Assembly (NCBI GenBank): GCA_963794615.1
Contig: CAWCEP010000012.1
Coordinates: 124,001-188,000, forward strand
DNA from: Chersky-840 sp963794615
Lineage (GTDB): Bacteria > Actinomycetota > Acidimicrobiia > Acidimicrobiales > UBA8190
Length of the DNA: 64,000 nt
Direction of reading: 5' to 3'
Position numbers and translations under genes: made by a program. Position 1 is the stretch's first letter. Each line of letters starts with the position of its first letter. Shown here piece by piece: positions 37,300 to 45,776 of this stretch. Below the pieces are notes generated by a model, which was given only the letters and a program-made list of their open reading frames with translations, had not been told where the DNA came from and searched no databases.

Positions 37300-38787
37300 A
37301 TGGGACCTAGAGACGCTTGTTCGGTCCGTGAGACGCACGTCTCGATCCTGCTGTTCCTTGGGGAGCACGTGTTCAAACTGCGCAAGCCGCTCCGTTTCGA
37401 CTTTGCCGACTTCTCGACTCCGGCGGCCCGGGCCGAGGACTGCCGGCGCGAAGTCGATCTCAACCGACGGTTGGCCCCTGATGTCTACCTGGGAATCGCC
37501 GACGTCTCGATGGGAGCTGAGGTCCTCGATCATGCCGTCGTGATGCGTCGCCTGCCTGCCGAGCGCTCCCTGGCCCGTTTGGTCTGCTCGGAGCCAGAAA
37601 CCGTCTGGGGGGTCGAGCTCGGTGCTGTGGCCCGGGTCTTGGCGACCTTCCACGCTCGGGCCGACCGATCGCCCGAGATTTCGGCCACCGCATCGATAAG
37701 CGCCGTCAGCGGACAGTTCGAGGCGAACGTGACGGCGATGGCACGCTTCGTCGGCCCGGTCCTCGATCCGAGCACGCACGACGCCGTGGTGAGCGCGGTC
37801 CGGCGCTATCTGGCGGGACGCGATCCGCTCTTTACGGCCCGCATCGCGGCCGGCCACATCTGCGATGGCCACGGAGATCTCCAGGCCGATGACATCTATT
37901 GCCTCGAAGACGGACCGAGGATCCTCGACTGCCTCGAGTTCGACGATCGTCTGCGCCCCGGTGACGTAGCCGCCGATGTGGCCTTCCTGGCCATGGACCT
38001 CGAGCGGTTGGGCAACGCCGCGGCGGCCGCGCACTTCGTCCGTGCCTACGAGGAGCAGGCCGGTGCGCACCTGCCCCAATCCCTGCTGCACACCTACATC
38101 GCCCTGCGTGCCTACGTCCGCGTCAAGGTGGCGTGTATCCGTCACGAACAGGGTGACCTGGATGCCCCCGCGGAGGCGGTTCGGCTCCTGGTGCTCGCCC
38201 AGACCCACTTGGAGCGGGGCCGAGTGCGTCTTGTGCTCGTCGGGGGCCTCCCCGGAACGGGCAAATCCACGTTGGCCAACGCGCTCGGAGATGCCCTCGG
38301 TGCCGTCGTGCTCCGGTCGGACGAGCTCCGTGGTGGGCAGTCCAGAGCCGTCGCCGATCGTTCTGTGGCGGCGACGTTCCGTCGGGGACGCTACACGCCC
38401 CGCCGGACGCTTGACGTGTACCACCAGTTGATCAGCGCCGCCCGCCAGCACCTGGGCCTCGGCCAGTCCGTGGTCCTCGACGCGTCGTGGATCGACGCGT
38501 CGAACCGGGGCCTGGCTCAGGCGCTCGCCATCCAGGCGTCCGCCGATCTGATCGAGCTCCACTGCACGGCCCCTCCTGCCGTCATCGAGAGACGGATCGC
38601 CATGCGACTCCGAGACGGCGAAGGCCTCTCGGAGGCCACGGTCGAGATCGGTCGGACCATGGCTCGCCTCGAGGCCCCGTGGCCGTCGGCTGCGGACGTC
38701 GACACGGCGCGATCGCCTGGCGAGGTGCGGGCAGAGGCCCTCCGGATCGTGGGCCTACCGCTTGTCGAGGTGACGCCCACGGGCTGA
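37300..38787 (+). CDS. bifunctional APH-like / AAA kinase protein (Rv2004c-like)
   Basis: 495 residues. N-terminal half is aminoglycoside-phosphotransferase-like (VFKLRKPLRFDFADF, then GHICDGHGDLQADDIYCLEDGPRILDCLEF with the catalytic HGD-type loop). C-terminal half is a P-loop kinase with Walker A VLVGGLPGTGKSTLANAL and VVLDASWIDASNR. The domain order and length recall M. tuberculosis Rv2004c, a DosR regulon member, from memory and not checked. Substrate unknown. Divergent from the MFS operon across two DosR-type boxes. Confidence 0.85.
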   Translation: MGPRDACSVRETHVSILLFLGEHVFKLRKPLRFDFADFSTPAARAEDCRREVDLNRRLAPDVYLGIADVSMGAEVLDHAVVMRRLPAERSLARLVCSEPETVWGVELGAVARVLATFHARADRSPEISATASISAVSGQFEANVTAMARFVGPVLDPSTHDAVVSAVRRYLAGRDPLFTARIAAGHICDGHGDLQADDIYCLEDGPRILDCLEFDDRLRPGDVAADVAFLAMDLERLGNAAAAAHFVRAYEEQAGAHLPQSLLHTYIALRAYVRVKVACIRHEQGDLDAPAEAVRLLVLAQTHLERGRVRLVLVGGLPGTGKSTLANALGDALGAVVLRSDELRGGQSRAVADRSVAATFRRGRYTPRRTLDVYHQLISAARQHLGLGQSVVLDASWIDASNRGLAQALAIQASADLIELHCTAPPAVIERRIAMRLRDGEGLSEATVEIGRTMARLEAPWPSAADVDTARSPGEVRAEALRIVGLPLVEVTPTG

Positions 38788-38913
38788 TCGCACCCGAACA
38801 CCTGGCCCGCCACTCGTCTCCGCCGTGGTGAACTCCGCCTCAATCGATGGGCGACGATGGAACCTCGCCATCTGCCCACGGACGAGAAGCTGTCCCGAAC
38901 CGAGTGACCGGAC

Positions 38914-39408
38914 CTATGTCAGGACCGCATCGGCCTCCCGCACATCCGCCTCATGTCCGTGGACGACCATGACGGGACACGAGGCGTGGGTCATGCAGTG
39001 CTGGCTCACCGAGCCGAGCAACATACCCGTGAGGGCGCCGTGACCCCGGCAGCCGACCACGAGCAAGTCCGCACCCTTGGCCGCCTCGAGAAGCTCTGTC
39101 GCCGGACGACCTTCGACCACACACGACTCCACCTCGACGGCGCCATCGGTTCCCAGGACCTCCTCGATGGTGGCGTCCAGAGCATTGCGAGTGTCGAGCT
39201 CGGGGTGGAACTCGGTTGGGTACGGTGGCGCCCACCCGAAGCTGGTCGGATACTCCCAGGCCATCACGGCCCGCACCTTCGCCCCGGTGACCCGGGCCTG
39301 GCGAGCGGCCCAGCGTAAGGCCTCCTTCGACGACTCCGACCCGTCGACTCCGACCACAATCCATCCTCGAAGAGGACCTGTCCCCTGCCGCTTCAAATCA
39401 ACGACCAT
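38914..39408 (-). CDS. universal stress protein, single UspA domain
   Basis: 164 residues. WIVVGVDGSESSKEALRWAA and ATP-binding GCRGHGALTGMLLGSVS (G-2x-G-9x-GS) are complete. ATG 39408 is preceded by CGGAGCG; upstream open frame has no USP similarity. It lies downstream of the small Cys/His protein gene and its DosR-type site, probably in one transcript. Confidence 0.88.
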   Translation of the reverse strand: MVVDLKRQGTGPLRGWIVVGVDGSESSKEALRWAARQARVTGAKVRAVMAWEYPTSFGWAPPYPTEFHPELDTRNALDATIEEVLGTDGAVEVESCVVEGRPATELLEAAKGADLLVVGCRGHGALTGMLLGSVSQHCMTHASCPVMVVHGHEADVREADAVLT

Positions 39409-39479
39409 GGCTACGCTCCGTTCACCTCTTGGACTCCACGATTCCGGACCGGACTCCTCGCTCCTCTGATCGAGCCACC

Positions 39480-39731
39480 TCAGGCCGCGGCCCTTGACGG
39501 GACAACCACCGCGACCCGGGCGGCCTCCCTTGGACGGGGGGGCCGAGCTGCGTGAGCGATGAATTCGAAATGGGCATGGAGACCACACGCAGCACTTGGG
39601 TTGTAGACCGACAGCCGGACGCGGCACCCGGGCTCCTCGCACGTCCGTCCCGACGGAAACGTCCGCGCCGGTCGTGCCGGGGGGCCGATCATCATGGCCC
39701 CGATGATGTCCCTCCTGATTTCGCCCGACAT
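39480..39731 (-). CDS. small Cys/His-motif protein
   Basis: 83 residues from an ATG with AGGAGG six bases upstream. Core CEEPGCRVRLSVYNPSAACGLH gives a C-x4-C-x12-C-x2-H pattern, which suggests a small zinc-binding knuckle. C-terminal 25 residues are Arg/Ala/Pro-rich. I recall similar short proteins in actinobacteria without known function. Precedes the USP gene by 71 bases. Confidence 0.65.
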   Translation of the reverse strand: MSGEIRRDIIGAMMIGPPARPARTFPSGRTCEEPGCRVRLSVYNPSAACGLHAHFEFIAHAARPPRPREAARVAVVVPSRAAA

Positions 39732-39795
39732 CGAACACCTCCTCATCGCGTGCTCTCTGTACTAAGAGGATGACCTCGGCACTCCCCAGACGACA

Positions 39796-39809
39796 GGGCC
39801 GAAGGTCAT
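39796..39809. promoter_or_regulatory. weak DosR-type box upstream of the small Cys/His gene
   Basis: On the minus strand ATGACCTTCGGCCC, two mismatches, but 12 of 14 bases equal the box at 58200-58213. It lies 64 bases from the start codon at 39731. Confidence 0.45.
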
Positions 39810-39883
39810 ACGCCGTACGTCGCAGATACGCCGTACATAGCCAGGACGTCGTTCTTCGAGCGGGAATGCGTGAGACATCGCGG

Positions 39884-40627
39884 TCACCCCTTTGCACGCC
39901 CGTGCCGCGTCGGGGGCGTCGCTCTCAGCGACTCGCGCCGTTCGTCCTCCGCCGCTTGCTCCTCGGCGCCCGCCCCCAGGTAGACGAAGAAGCCAATGAG
40001 GACGAGCCAGAAGTCATAGAAGACGCCGCCGACAATCATCACGAAAGCCAGAATCCGGGCGATCGTTGCGGCCTGACGGGTGGCAGTGAGCCGGTCGTGG
40101 CGTCGCTCGAGCAGGGCGCGCACGACCCGTCCTCCGTCCATGGGGAGGGCGGGCAACAGGTTGAACCCGCCCAGCAAGGCGTTCAGCCAGGCCAACCGGG
40201 CGAACCAGGAACCGGCAAACAGGGAAGGGGGCCACAAGTGGGCCCCGAAGACCAGGCCGCCCATCAAGGCGAGGACGGTCAAGCCAAGGCTGGTGAGCGG
40301 TCCGACGATGGCGATGGCGAATTCGTCGGCGGGGCGCTCGGGCATCTTCTCCAACTGGGAGAGCCCGCCAATGGGCAGGAGGAGGATGCCCTCGACCACG
40401 GCACCTCGGCGGCGGGCCACGATGCAGTGGGCGTACTCGTGGACCAGGACCGAGGCGAAGACCGCCGTAATCCACAACAGGCCCACGCCGACGGCGGACG
40501 CTCCGCTGCCGATATTCACCCACACCACCAAGATCACGAGCACGAGGAAGGTCCCGTGCATCTTGATGTCGATGCCACCAATGCGGGCGATCCGGATCGA
40601 GGTTCTCGTACTCCCCTCCTGTGCCAT
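39884..40627 (-). CDS. site-2-protease-like M50 metallopeptidase
   Basis: 247 residues, integral membrane protein. Zinc site HEYAH in SVLVHEYAHCIVARRRGA, second ligand region NLLPALPMDGGRVVRALL, and about five to six hydrophobic segments. ATG 40627 with GAGGTGGG upstream; a TTG seven codons earlier is possible. Intramembrane proteases of this type cleave anti-sigma factors or signal-peptide remnants. M. tuberculosis Rv2625c, a DosR target, is of this family as far as I recall. Confidence 0.85.
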   Translation of the reverse strand: MAQEGSTRTSIRIARIGGIDIKMHGTFLVLVILVVWVNIGSGASAVGVGLLWITAVFASVLVHEYAHCIVARRRGAVVEGILLLPIGGLSQLEKMPERPADEFAIAIVGPLTSLGLTVLALMGGLVFGAHLWPPSLFAGSWFARLAWLNALLGGFNLLPALPMDGGRVVRALLERRHDRLTATRQAATIARILAFVMIVGGVFYDFWLVLIGFFVYLGAGAEEQAAEDERRESLRATPPTRHGRAKG

Positions 40628-40952
40628 AAACACCCACCTCGTGATCAAGCTCCACCCTCAGAATGGGCGTCTGTCGGGCATCTGGACCAGGGCACAATGT
40701 CCATTCGTCGGCGCCGTCGGGCGACAGGCGGGCGCCGACCCCGAGATCGCACCCACCGTGGATTCCCCGAACCATCTCCGCCGGTGCGGGGGCATGGACT
40801 GTCGGGGGCCCGAGGGATACTCCAAGCCAGTGCTCCTGGTCAGGTCAACCTGTGACTTCTGACCCTGGTCGGGACGGCCCTGCGCCAAGGAGCATGAAGA
40901 TGCGAGCACGGAGTTGGTGAGCCCGCGCTATGAGGCGAGGAAAGGGGCAACG
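40628..40952. other. divergent intergenic region with a DosR-type box
   Basis: 325 bases between the minus-strand protease and the plus-strand small protein/PEP synthase pair. The only structured element I see is the box at 40852-40865. Open frames here are shadows. Confidence 0.5.
40852..40865. promoter_or_regulatory. DosR-type box upstream of small protein and PEP synthase
   Basis: GTGACTTCTGACCC, one mismatch to GGGNCNNNNGNCCC, 87 bases before the ATG at 40953. Confidence 0.6.
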
Positions 40953-41207
40953 ATGCATCTGAAACTGACGGTAGAGCAGGCTCAGGCGCTCAACACGCTC
41001 CTCGAGCAGTCCTTGGGGGAGCTGAGCCACGAGATTGCAGCCACCGACAACGCAAAGTACCGGGCCGACCTGAGCGAGTATCGCGATCGTCTGGTCGAGA
41101 TCACCGCAGCGCTCAGCCCCCTGCTGAGGGAGGTCCCGGGTGTCTCGCCTCCGCCGCCGGCGCCGGCCTCGGGATTCGTCCGCGAGTCTGCCTACCCCGG
41201 AGATTGA
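40953..41207 (+). CDS. small alpha-helical hypothetical protein
   Basis: 84 residues; GGAAAGGGGC precedes the ATG. The first 65 residues look helical and coiled (LTVEQAQALNTLLEQSLGEL ... EYRDRLVEITAALSPLL), and the tail is Pro-rich. Family not recognised. Placed 79 bases before PEP synthase behind a DosR-type box, so it is likely co-expressed with it. Confidence 0.65.
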   Translation: MHLKLTVEQAQALNTLLEQSLGELSHEIAATDNAKYRADLSEYRDRLVEITAALSPLLREVPGVSPPPPAPASGFVRESAYPGD

Positions 41208-41286
41208 CAGTCGTCATGCCACCGCTGGGGCCGTACGGGTTTATAAGCAAGCACACTCCCTCAACCGCACCGGAGGAGGCCACGAT

Positions 41287-43719
41287 ATGGACATGATTCG
41301 TTGGTTCGACAGCATCCGCCTCAATGACTCACCACAGGTGGGGGGCAAGGGAGCAAACCTCGGAGAGCTAACCGCCGCCAGCCTACCGGTACCCCCGGGA
41401 TTCGTGATCACGAGCGAGGCCTTCCTTGACGCCATCGATCGCAGCGGGGCGCGCCTGAAGCTCCGCCAGGTGATCGACAGCGCCGACCCCGGCGACCCCG
41501 CCAGCCTGACCGCCTGCGCGCAGCGGGCCCAAGAGCTCGTGCATGCAACGCCGGTACCCGACGATCTGGCCGACGCCGTCCGCGCTGCCTATCGTCGCCT
41601 GGGGGCCGGCACGCGGGTGGCAGTACGTTCCTCGGGGACGAGCGAGGACAGCGCGGGTGCGTCGTTTGCCGGCATGAACGCCACCTTCACCAACGTGGCC
41701 GAGGAGGACGAGCTGCTCGCCCGGGTGGTGGACTGCTGGGCATCGCTGTACGGGGAGCGGGTGATCTCGTACCGGGCCAGCCAACGAGTCGGTGACGAAC
41801 CATCGTTGGCCGTCGTCGTCCAGCAGATGATCCCCTCCGAGCGCTCGGGCGTGATGTTCACCGTCGACCCGTCACGAGCACATCCCGACCACATCATCAT
41901 CGAAGCGGCCTTCGGTCAGGGAGAGGTCGTCGTGAGCGGCCAGGTCGAGCCCGACACCTATGTGGTGGAGCGTACGGGTCCCGCTCTTCTCAACGTGCGG
42001 GTCGGCATCAAGACCATCAAGATCGTGCAGGGGGCCGACGGGCATGACCAGCAGATCTCACTCGATCCGACCGAAGGGTCCCAGCGCGTGCTCTCCGACG
42101 ACGAGGTTCTCGGCCTTGCCGCTCTGGGGCTGGCGGTGGAAGCACACTATCGGTCGCCCCAGGACGTCGAGTGGGCGATCGCGGGAGGCAAGACATACCT
42201 CGTCCAGTCGAGACCCATCACGACCCTCGCCGGGGCCTCCGCGAAGGACGTCGAGTCCCCGTCACGCGACTCCGTAACGGCGGAGTCCGAGGGAGAGCCA
42301 AAGATCCTGGTGTCGGGGTTGGCTGCGTCCGCAGGTCGGGCCTCGGGACACGTGAGGGTGCTTCACTCCCCCGCCGAGGGCGACCGTCTTCAGACCGGGG
42401 AGATCCTGGTGGCGTCGATGACCAGTCCGGACTGGGTCCCCACCATGCGACGCGCGGCGGCTCTCGTCACAGACGGCGGTGGCATGACGTGTCACGCCGC
42501 CATCGTGACCCGCGAGCTCGGTGTGCCGTGCGTCGTGGGGGCCCGCAACGCCACGACCGTGCTCCGCGACGGCGAGTTGGTGACGGTGGATGGAGCCAAA
42601 GGCGAAGTCTACGAAGGTGCGATGTCACTGGTGACGGCGAGCACGGCACCGGGGAAGGCGGGCACGCTTCCGATGGCGCCCATGGCGGGGCCGGGCATGG
42701 CACCGCCACCCGCACCGGTGCTCGCCACGCGTCTTTACGTCAATCTCGCCATCGCCGAGCATGCCGAGGAAGTCGCCGCTTTGGATGTCGACGGCGTCGG
42801 GCTCCTTCGGGCCGAGTTCATGGTCGTGGACGCTCTGCGCGGAGTGCACCCGCGGCTCCTGCTCCAGCGAGGGGAGGAGAAGGCCTTTGTCGACACGATG
42901 TCGGAATCGCTTCTCCGCATCACCCGTGCCTTCGATCCCCGACCTGTCGTCTACCGCAGCATCGATTTCCGAACCAACGAGTTCCGCAGCCTCGAAGGTG
43001 GAGAGCGTTTCGAGCCGCACGAAGAGAATCCCATGATCGGCTACCGCGGCTGCTACCGGTACGTGCAGGAGCCCGATCTCTTCCGTCTCGAGCTCGACGT
43101 TCTCGCCAAGGTGATCGAACAGACACCAAACCTTCGCCTGATGATCCCCTTCGTGCGCACGCAGTGGGAGCTCGAAGCCTGTCTCGACATCGTCGACACG
43201 AGTCCCGTGGCGGGAGCGCTGCCCGTGTGGATCATGGCGGAGGTGCCCTCGGTCGCCTTCTTCATCCCGCAGTACGCGGCGATGGGAATCGACGGCGTGT
43301 CGATCGGGAGCAACGATCTCACCCAGCTCATGCTCGGTGTGGACCGTGACTCCGAGGTGTGTGCCGAGTTGTTCGACGAGGCAGACCCCGCCGTCCTCGA
43401 CGCCATCGGCCGCATCATCCACGGTTGCCAGGAGGCGGGAATCACCTCGTCATTGTGTGGCCAGGCTCCGTCCAACCGTCCCGAGTTTGCCGAACACCTG
43501 GTGCGGTTGGGGATCACGTCGATCTCGGTCAACCCCGACGCCGTGTCCGCTGTCAGACAGTCCATCGCCACCGCGGAGTGGCGGCTCCTGCTCGAGGCCG
43601 CTGTCCCTGAGCGGGACCACGGCGGCACCTTGGTCGCGGCACGATCACATGGACGGAGTCGCCTCGGGGTGCGCTCGGGGGACGGGTCTTCTTCACGCCA
43701 GGATCCCAGCCTTCAATAG
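41287..43719 (+). CDS. ppsA: phosphoenolpyruvate synthase
   Basis: 810 residues. N-terminal ATP-grasp domain (GGKGANLGELTAASLPVPPGF, VRSSGTSEDSAGASFAGMN, QQMIPSERSGVMFTVDP), phosphohistidine domain GGGMTCHAAIVTRELGVPCVVGA with His403, and C-terminal PEP/pyruvate barrel ending in LCGQAPSNRPEF with Cys724. It makes PEP from pyruvate and ATP. GGAGGAGG precedes the ATG. The residues after about 790 are unlike the family and may be a terminal extension. With PFOR nearby it sets the fate of pyruvate. Confidence 0.9.
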   Translation: MDMIRWFDSIRLNDSPQVGGKGANLGELTAASLPVPPGFVITSEAFLDAIDRSGARLKLRQVIDSADPGDPASLTACAQRAQELVHATPVPDDLADAVRAAYRRLGAGTRVAVRSSGTSEDSAGASFAGMNATFTNVAEEDELLARVVDCWASLYGERVISYRASQRVGDEPSLAVVVQQMIPSERSGVMFTVDPSRAHPDHIIIEAAFGQGEVVVSGQVEPDTYVVERTGPALLNVRVGIKTIKIVQGADGHDQQISLDPTEGSQRVLSDDEVLGLAALGLAVEAHYRSPQDVEWAIAGGKTYLVQSRPITTLAGASAKDVESPSRDSVTAESEGEPKILVSGLAASAGRASGHVRVLHSPAEGDRLQTGEILVASMTSPDWVPTMRRAAALVTDGGGMTCHAAIVTRELGVPCVVGARNATTVLRDGELVTVDGAKGEVYEGAMSLVTASTAPGKAGTLPMAPMAGPGMAPPPAPVLATRLYVNLAIAEHAEEVAALDVDGVGLLRAEFMVVDALRGVHPRLLLQRGEEKAFVDTMSESLLRITRAFDPRPVVYRSIDFRTNEFRSLEGGERFEPHEENPMIGYRGCYRYVQEPDLFRLELDVLAKVIEQTPNLRLMIPFVRTQWELEACLDIVDTSPVAGALPVWIMAEVPSVAFFIPQYAAMGIDGVSIGSNDLTQLMLGVDRDSEVCAELFDEADPAVLDAIGRIIHGCQEAGITSSLCGQAPSNRPEFAEHLVRLGITSISVNPDAVSAVRQSIATAEWRLLLEAAVPERDHGGTLVAARSHGRSRLGVRSGDGSSSRQDPSLQ

Positions 43720-43801
43720 ACGCCGGTCCGGCCGAGGGGGCGCGCAACCCCGACGAGGTCGAAGTTTCAGTGCTGATCAAATAGAGGTGAGGAGTGCAAA
43801 A

Positions 43802-44257
43802 ATGGATTTGGTCGGAGTTCTGTGCACGGCGCACGATGACTGCCTTCAAGAGGCTTTGGACGCCCTGGAGCGGGCCCACCTCAAACACTACGAGGTGTCT
43901 GATCCCGAGGTGTCTCGTCGGCGTCTCGATGACCTATTCGACCTGGTAGTCGAGTGCCTGGCCAAGAAGAATCTCGGACCGATCTGTCAGTATGCCCAAC
44001 GCGTCGCGGAGGAGCGCTTTGACGCTGGATTCGGTATCGCCGAAGTGCAGAGCGGGTTCAACGTGTTGGAAGAAGCCATCTGGCATGTCGTTCTCGCCCA
44101 ACTACCCGCCGATGACCTGCTCGAGGCCGCGGGGTTGGTGGGAACCATCCTGGGAGCGGGAAAGGACGCGCTGGCGCGAACTTGGGTGTCTCTCGCGACG
44201 AGCCGGCACGTCCCTTCGCTCGATCTCACCGCTCTCTTCGAGGGGGCGGCCACCTGA
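43802..44257 (+). CDS. RsbRD N-terminal-like helical sensor domain protein
   Basis: 151 residues; GAGGTGAGGAG upstream of the ATG. All-helical sequence (ALERAHLKHYEVSDPEVSRR, RFDAGFGIAEVQSGFNVLEEAIW) resembling the N-terminal domain of RsbRD and some histidine kinases, here standing alone without output domain. Such modules act as sensors or anti-regulator scaffolds. Follows PEP synthase by 82 bases on the same strand. Confidence 0.6.
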   Translation: MDLVGVLCTAHDDCLQEALDALERAHLKHYEVSDPEVSRRRLDDLFDLVVECLAKKNLGPICQYAQRVAEERFDAGFGIAEVQSGFNVLEEAIWHVVLAQLPADDLLEAAGLVGTILGAGKDALARTWVSLATSRHVPSLDLTALFEGAAT

Positions 44258-44310
44258 GCCTGAGCGCGACTTGGAGTGTCGAGGTCCCCGGCTCCGGTAT
44301 TCGGTCGGTT

Positions 44311-44324
44311 TGGACCAAAGGCCC
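44311..44324. promoter_or_regulatory. DosR-type box upstream of the membrane-anchored protein
   Basis: TGGACCAAAGGCCC, one mismatch to the consensus, 97 bases before the ATG at 44422. Confidence 0.6.
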
Positions 44325-44421
44325 TAGGGCGGAGGAGGCTGGTGGGGCACCATAGTCATATGGGCCGGCGTGCGACGAGCCCGAAGACAGAGGCTTGAGA
44401 TGCCTGGGGAGGAGCAAGACG

Positions 44422-44874
44422 ATGGTCGGTCCCGGTGAAAAAGGGAAGAGGAGACTGACCCCATGGTCGAAATCCGCTCCCCAGGGGAGCCGCTCTCTAT
44501 TGCTTGCCGAGAGTTCCCTCCTCTTGGGCGTGTTGCTTCTCGCCGCGGCTGCGATCGCCGCGGTCGTCATTTTCACCATCATCCGAAGCGGTAGCGGTTC
44601 TGGCTACCAGGCCACGATCGAAGGGGTCATTCCACACGGTCTAAACCAGGTCACGGTGACGGTAAAGGTCAGCAACCTCGGCACGGCCGCCACGGAACCG
44701 ACTTGTCAGATCGAGTTGAATTCGCCCGGACATTCCGTCACCGGCGTGGGGAGCCTCACCACCCACAAGCCGGTGGCCGGTGGGAGTCCGGCCACCTATT
44801 CCCTGACCATTCCCGTGACCGCCAATGGTGCAACGGATGTAACCTCCGGTGCCTCGACGGTGACCTGTCACTAG
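44422..44874 (+). CDS. single-pass membrane protein with extracellular beta-sandwich domain
   Basis: 150 residues; GGGGAGGAG before the ATG. One membrane helix (about residues 28-53, LLLGVLLLAAAAIAAVVIFTI) with a basic cytosolic N-terminus, then an exported region (VTVTVKVSNLGTAATEPTCQIEL) with a CARDB/FxLYD-like look and two Cys (about 94 and 149) that may form a disulfide. Function unknown. It is behind its own DosR-type box and convergent with the hydrogenase block. Confidence 0.65.
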   Translation: MVGPGEKGKRRLTPWSKSAPQGSRSLLLAESSLLLGVLLLAAAAIAAVVIFTIIRSGSGSGYQATIEGVIPHGLNQVTVTVKVSNLGTAATEPTCQIELNSPGHSVTGVGSLTTHKPVAGGSPATYSLTIPVTANGATDVTSGASTVTCH

Positions 44875-44930
44875 TCGGGGTACAGCTGGTGGACACATGA
44901 CATGGGCTCACCTCGGTGACGGCCAAGCAC

Positions 44931-45776
44931 TCACACGTCACACACGGTGGCCGGGCCCGGTTGGGCGAGCGAGTTGACGGCTTCCAGGTTGCGGAGTGTG
45001 CAGTACCGGAGCCAACGCAGTGCGACGGGTGAGAGTCGATCACAAATCCAATCCCAGTGGAGAGAGACCGTGTCGCCCGGTTGGAGGTCGGCCGTGACCA
45101 CCGTCCCGTCGATGCCGATTCGGGCCTCTTCTGTGCATTCCACTCCCAGAGTGAGTTGCGAGCCGTTGAAACACAGTCTCCGGCTGCGGACCGCGGCGAC
45201 ATCTCCCATGACTGCTTGGATGCGTCCCCAGCGGATTCGACAACGGTCAAGGACCTCGAGTGGTGGTCCATCCATGCCGGCCCGCAGGAGTCCGAGCCAC
45301 GGATAGACGGCGAAGACGTGAAAGCTATGTTGGAGGACAGATCCTGGCGCGGCAGATAGGAGATGGCCCAATCGCCGACCGGCCCGGCGCTCAAAACGCT
45401 CCTCCAGCGACGCCGTGAGAGCAGACGTTGGTACCCGTGTCACCAACTCGTTGCCGGTCCAGTAGGCCTCGACGACCCGGGCGTCCAGCGGGTCGGCGAT
45501 GCCGTTGCACGCAGCGATCAGCTCCAGGTAGGGCCACGCCCCTTCGAATCGCGCTGCCCGATGGGTCAAGCCTTCGAGGTCGGCACCCTCCGAGACCATT
45601 CCGAGCAGGGCGGCAGCGTCGCCAGGGCCGCAGTACCCGAGCGCGTTGGGAGGGTACGCGTAACGCGCGAAGAGGACCGGGCCGGGTACGCGGCTTCCCC
45701 GAGGCGTCGGGCGACCCGGGCCGTCCAATGCGGGTGTCGGCACGAGCGCCGCCACGGTGGTGGGGCTCGGTCTCAC
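44931..45776 (-). CDS. DUF6390 family hydrogenase-associated protein
   Basis: 281 residues. Core motif LFARYAYPPNALGYCGPGDAAALL and HVFAVYPWLGLLR are the hallmarks I associate with DUF6390, often seen beside group 3b hydrogenases. GTG start overlaps the upstream EamA stop (GTGA, 45773-45776). Last gene of the hydrogenase run; role unproven, maturation or electron transfer are possibilities. Confidence 0.75.
   Translation of the reverse strand: MRPSPTTVAALVPTPALDGPGRPTPRGSRVPGPVLFARYAYPPNALGYCGPGDAAALLGMVSEGADLEGLTHRAARFEGAWPYLELIAACNGIADPLDARVVEAYWTGNELVTRVPTSALTASLEERFERRAGRRLGHLLSAAPGSVLQHSFHVFAVYPWLGLLRAGMDGPPLEVLDRCRIRWGRIQAVMGDVAAVRSRRLCFNGSQLTLGVECTEEARIGIDGTVVTADLQPGDTVSLHWDWICDRLSPVALRWLRYCTLRNLEAVNSLAQPGPATVCDV

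Noticed and set aside
36703..38562. 619-codon minus-strand open frame opposite the APH/AAA gene
   Set aside because: Antisense to a gene with intact kinase motifs and overlapping the MFS gene; no domain seen.
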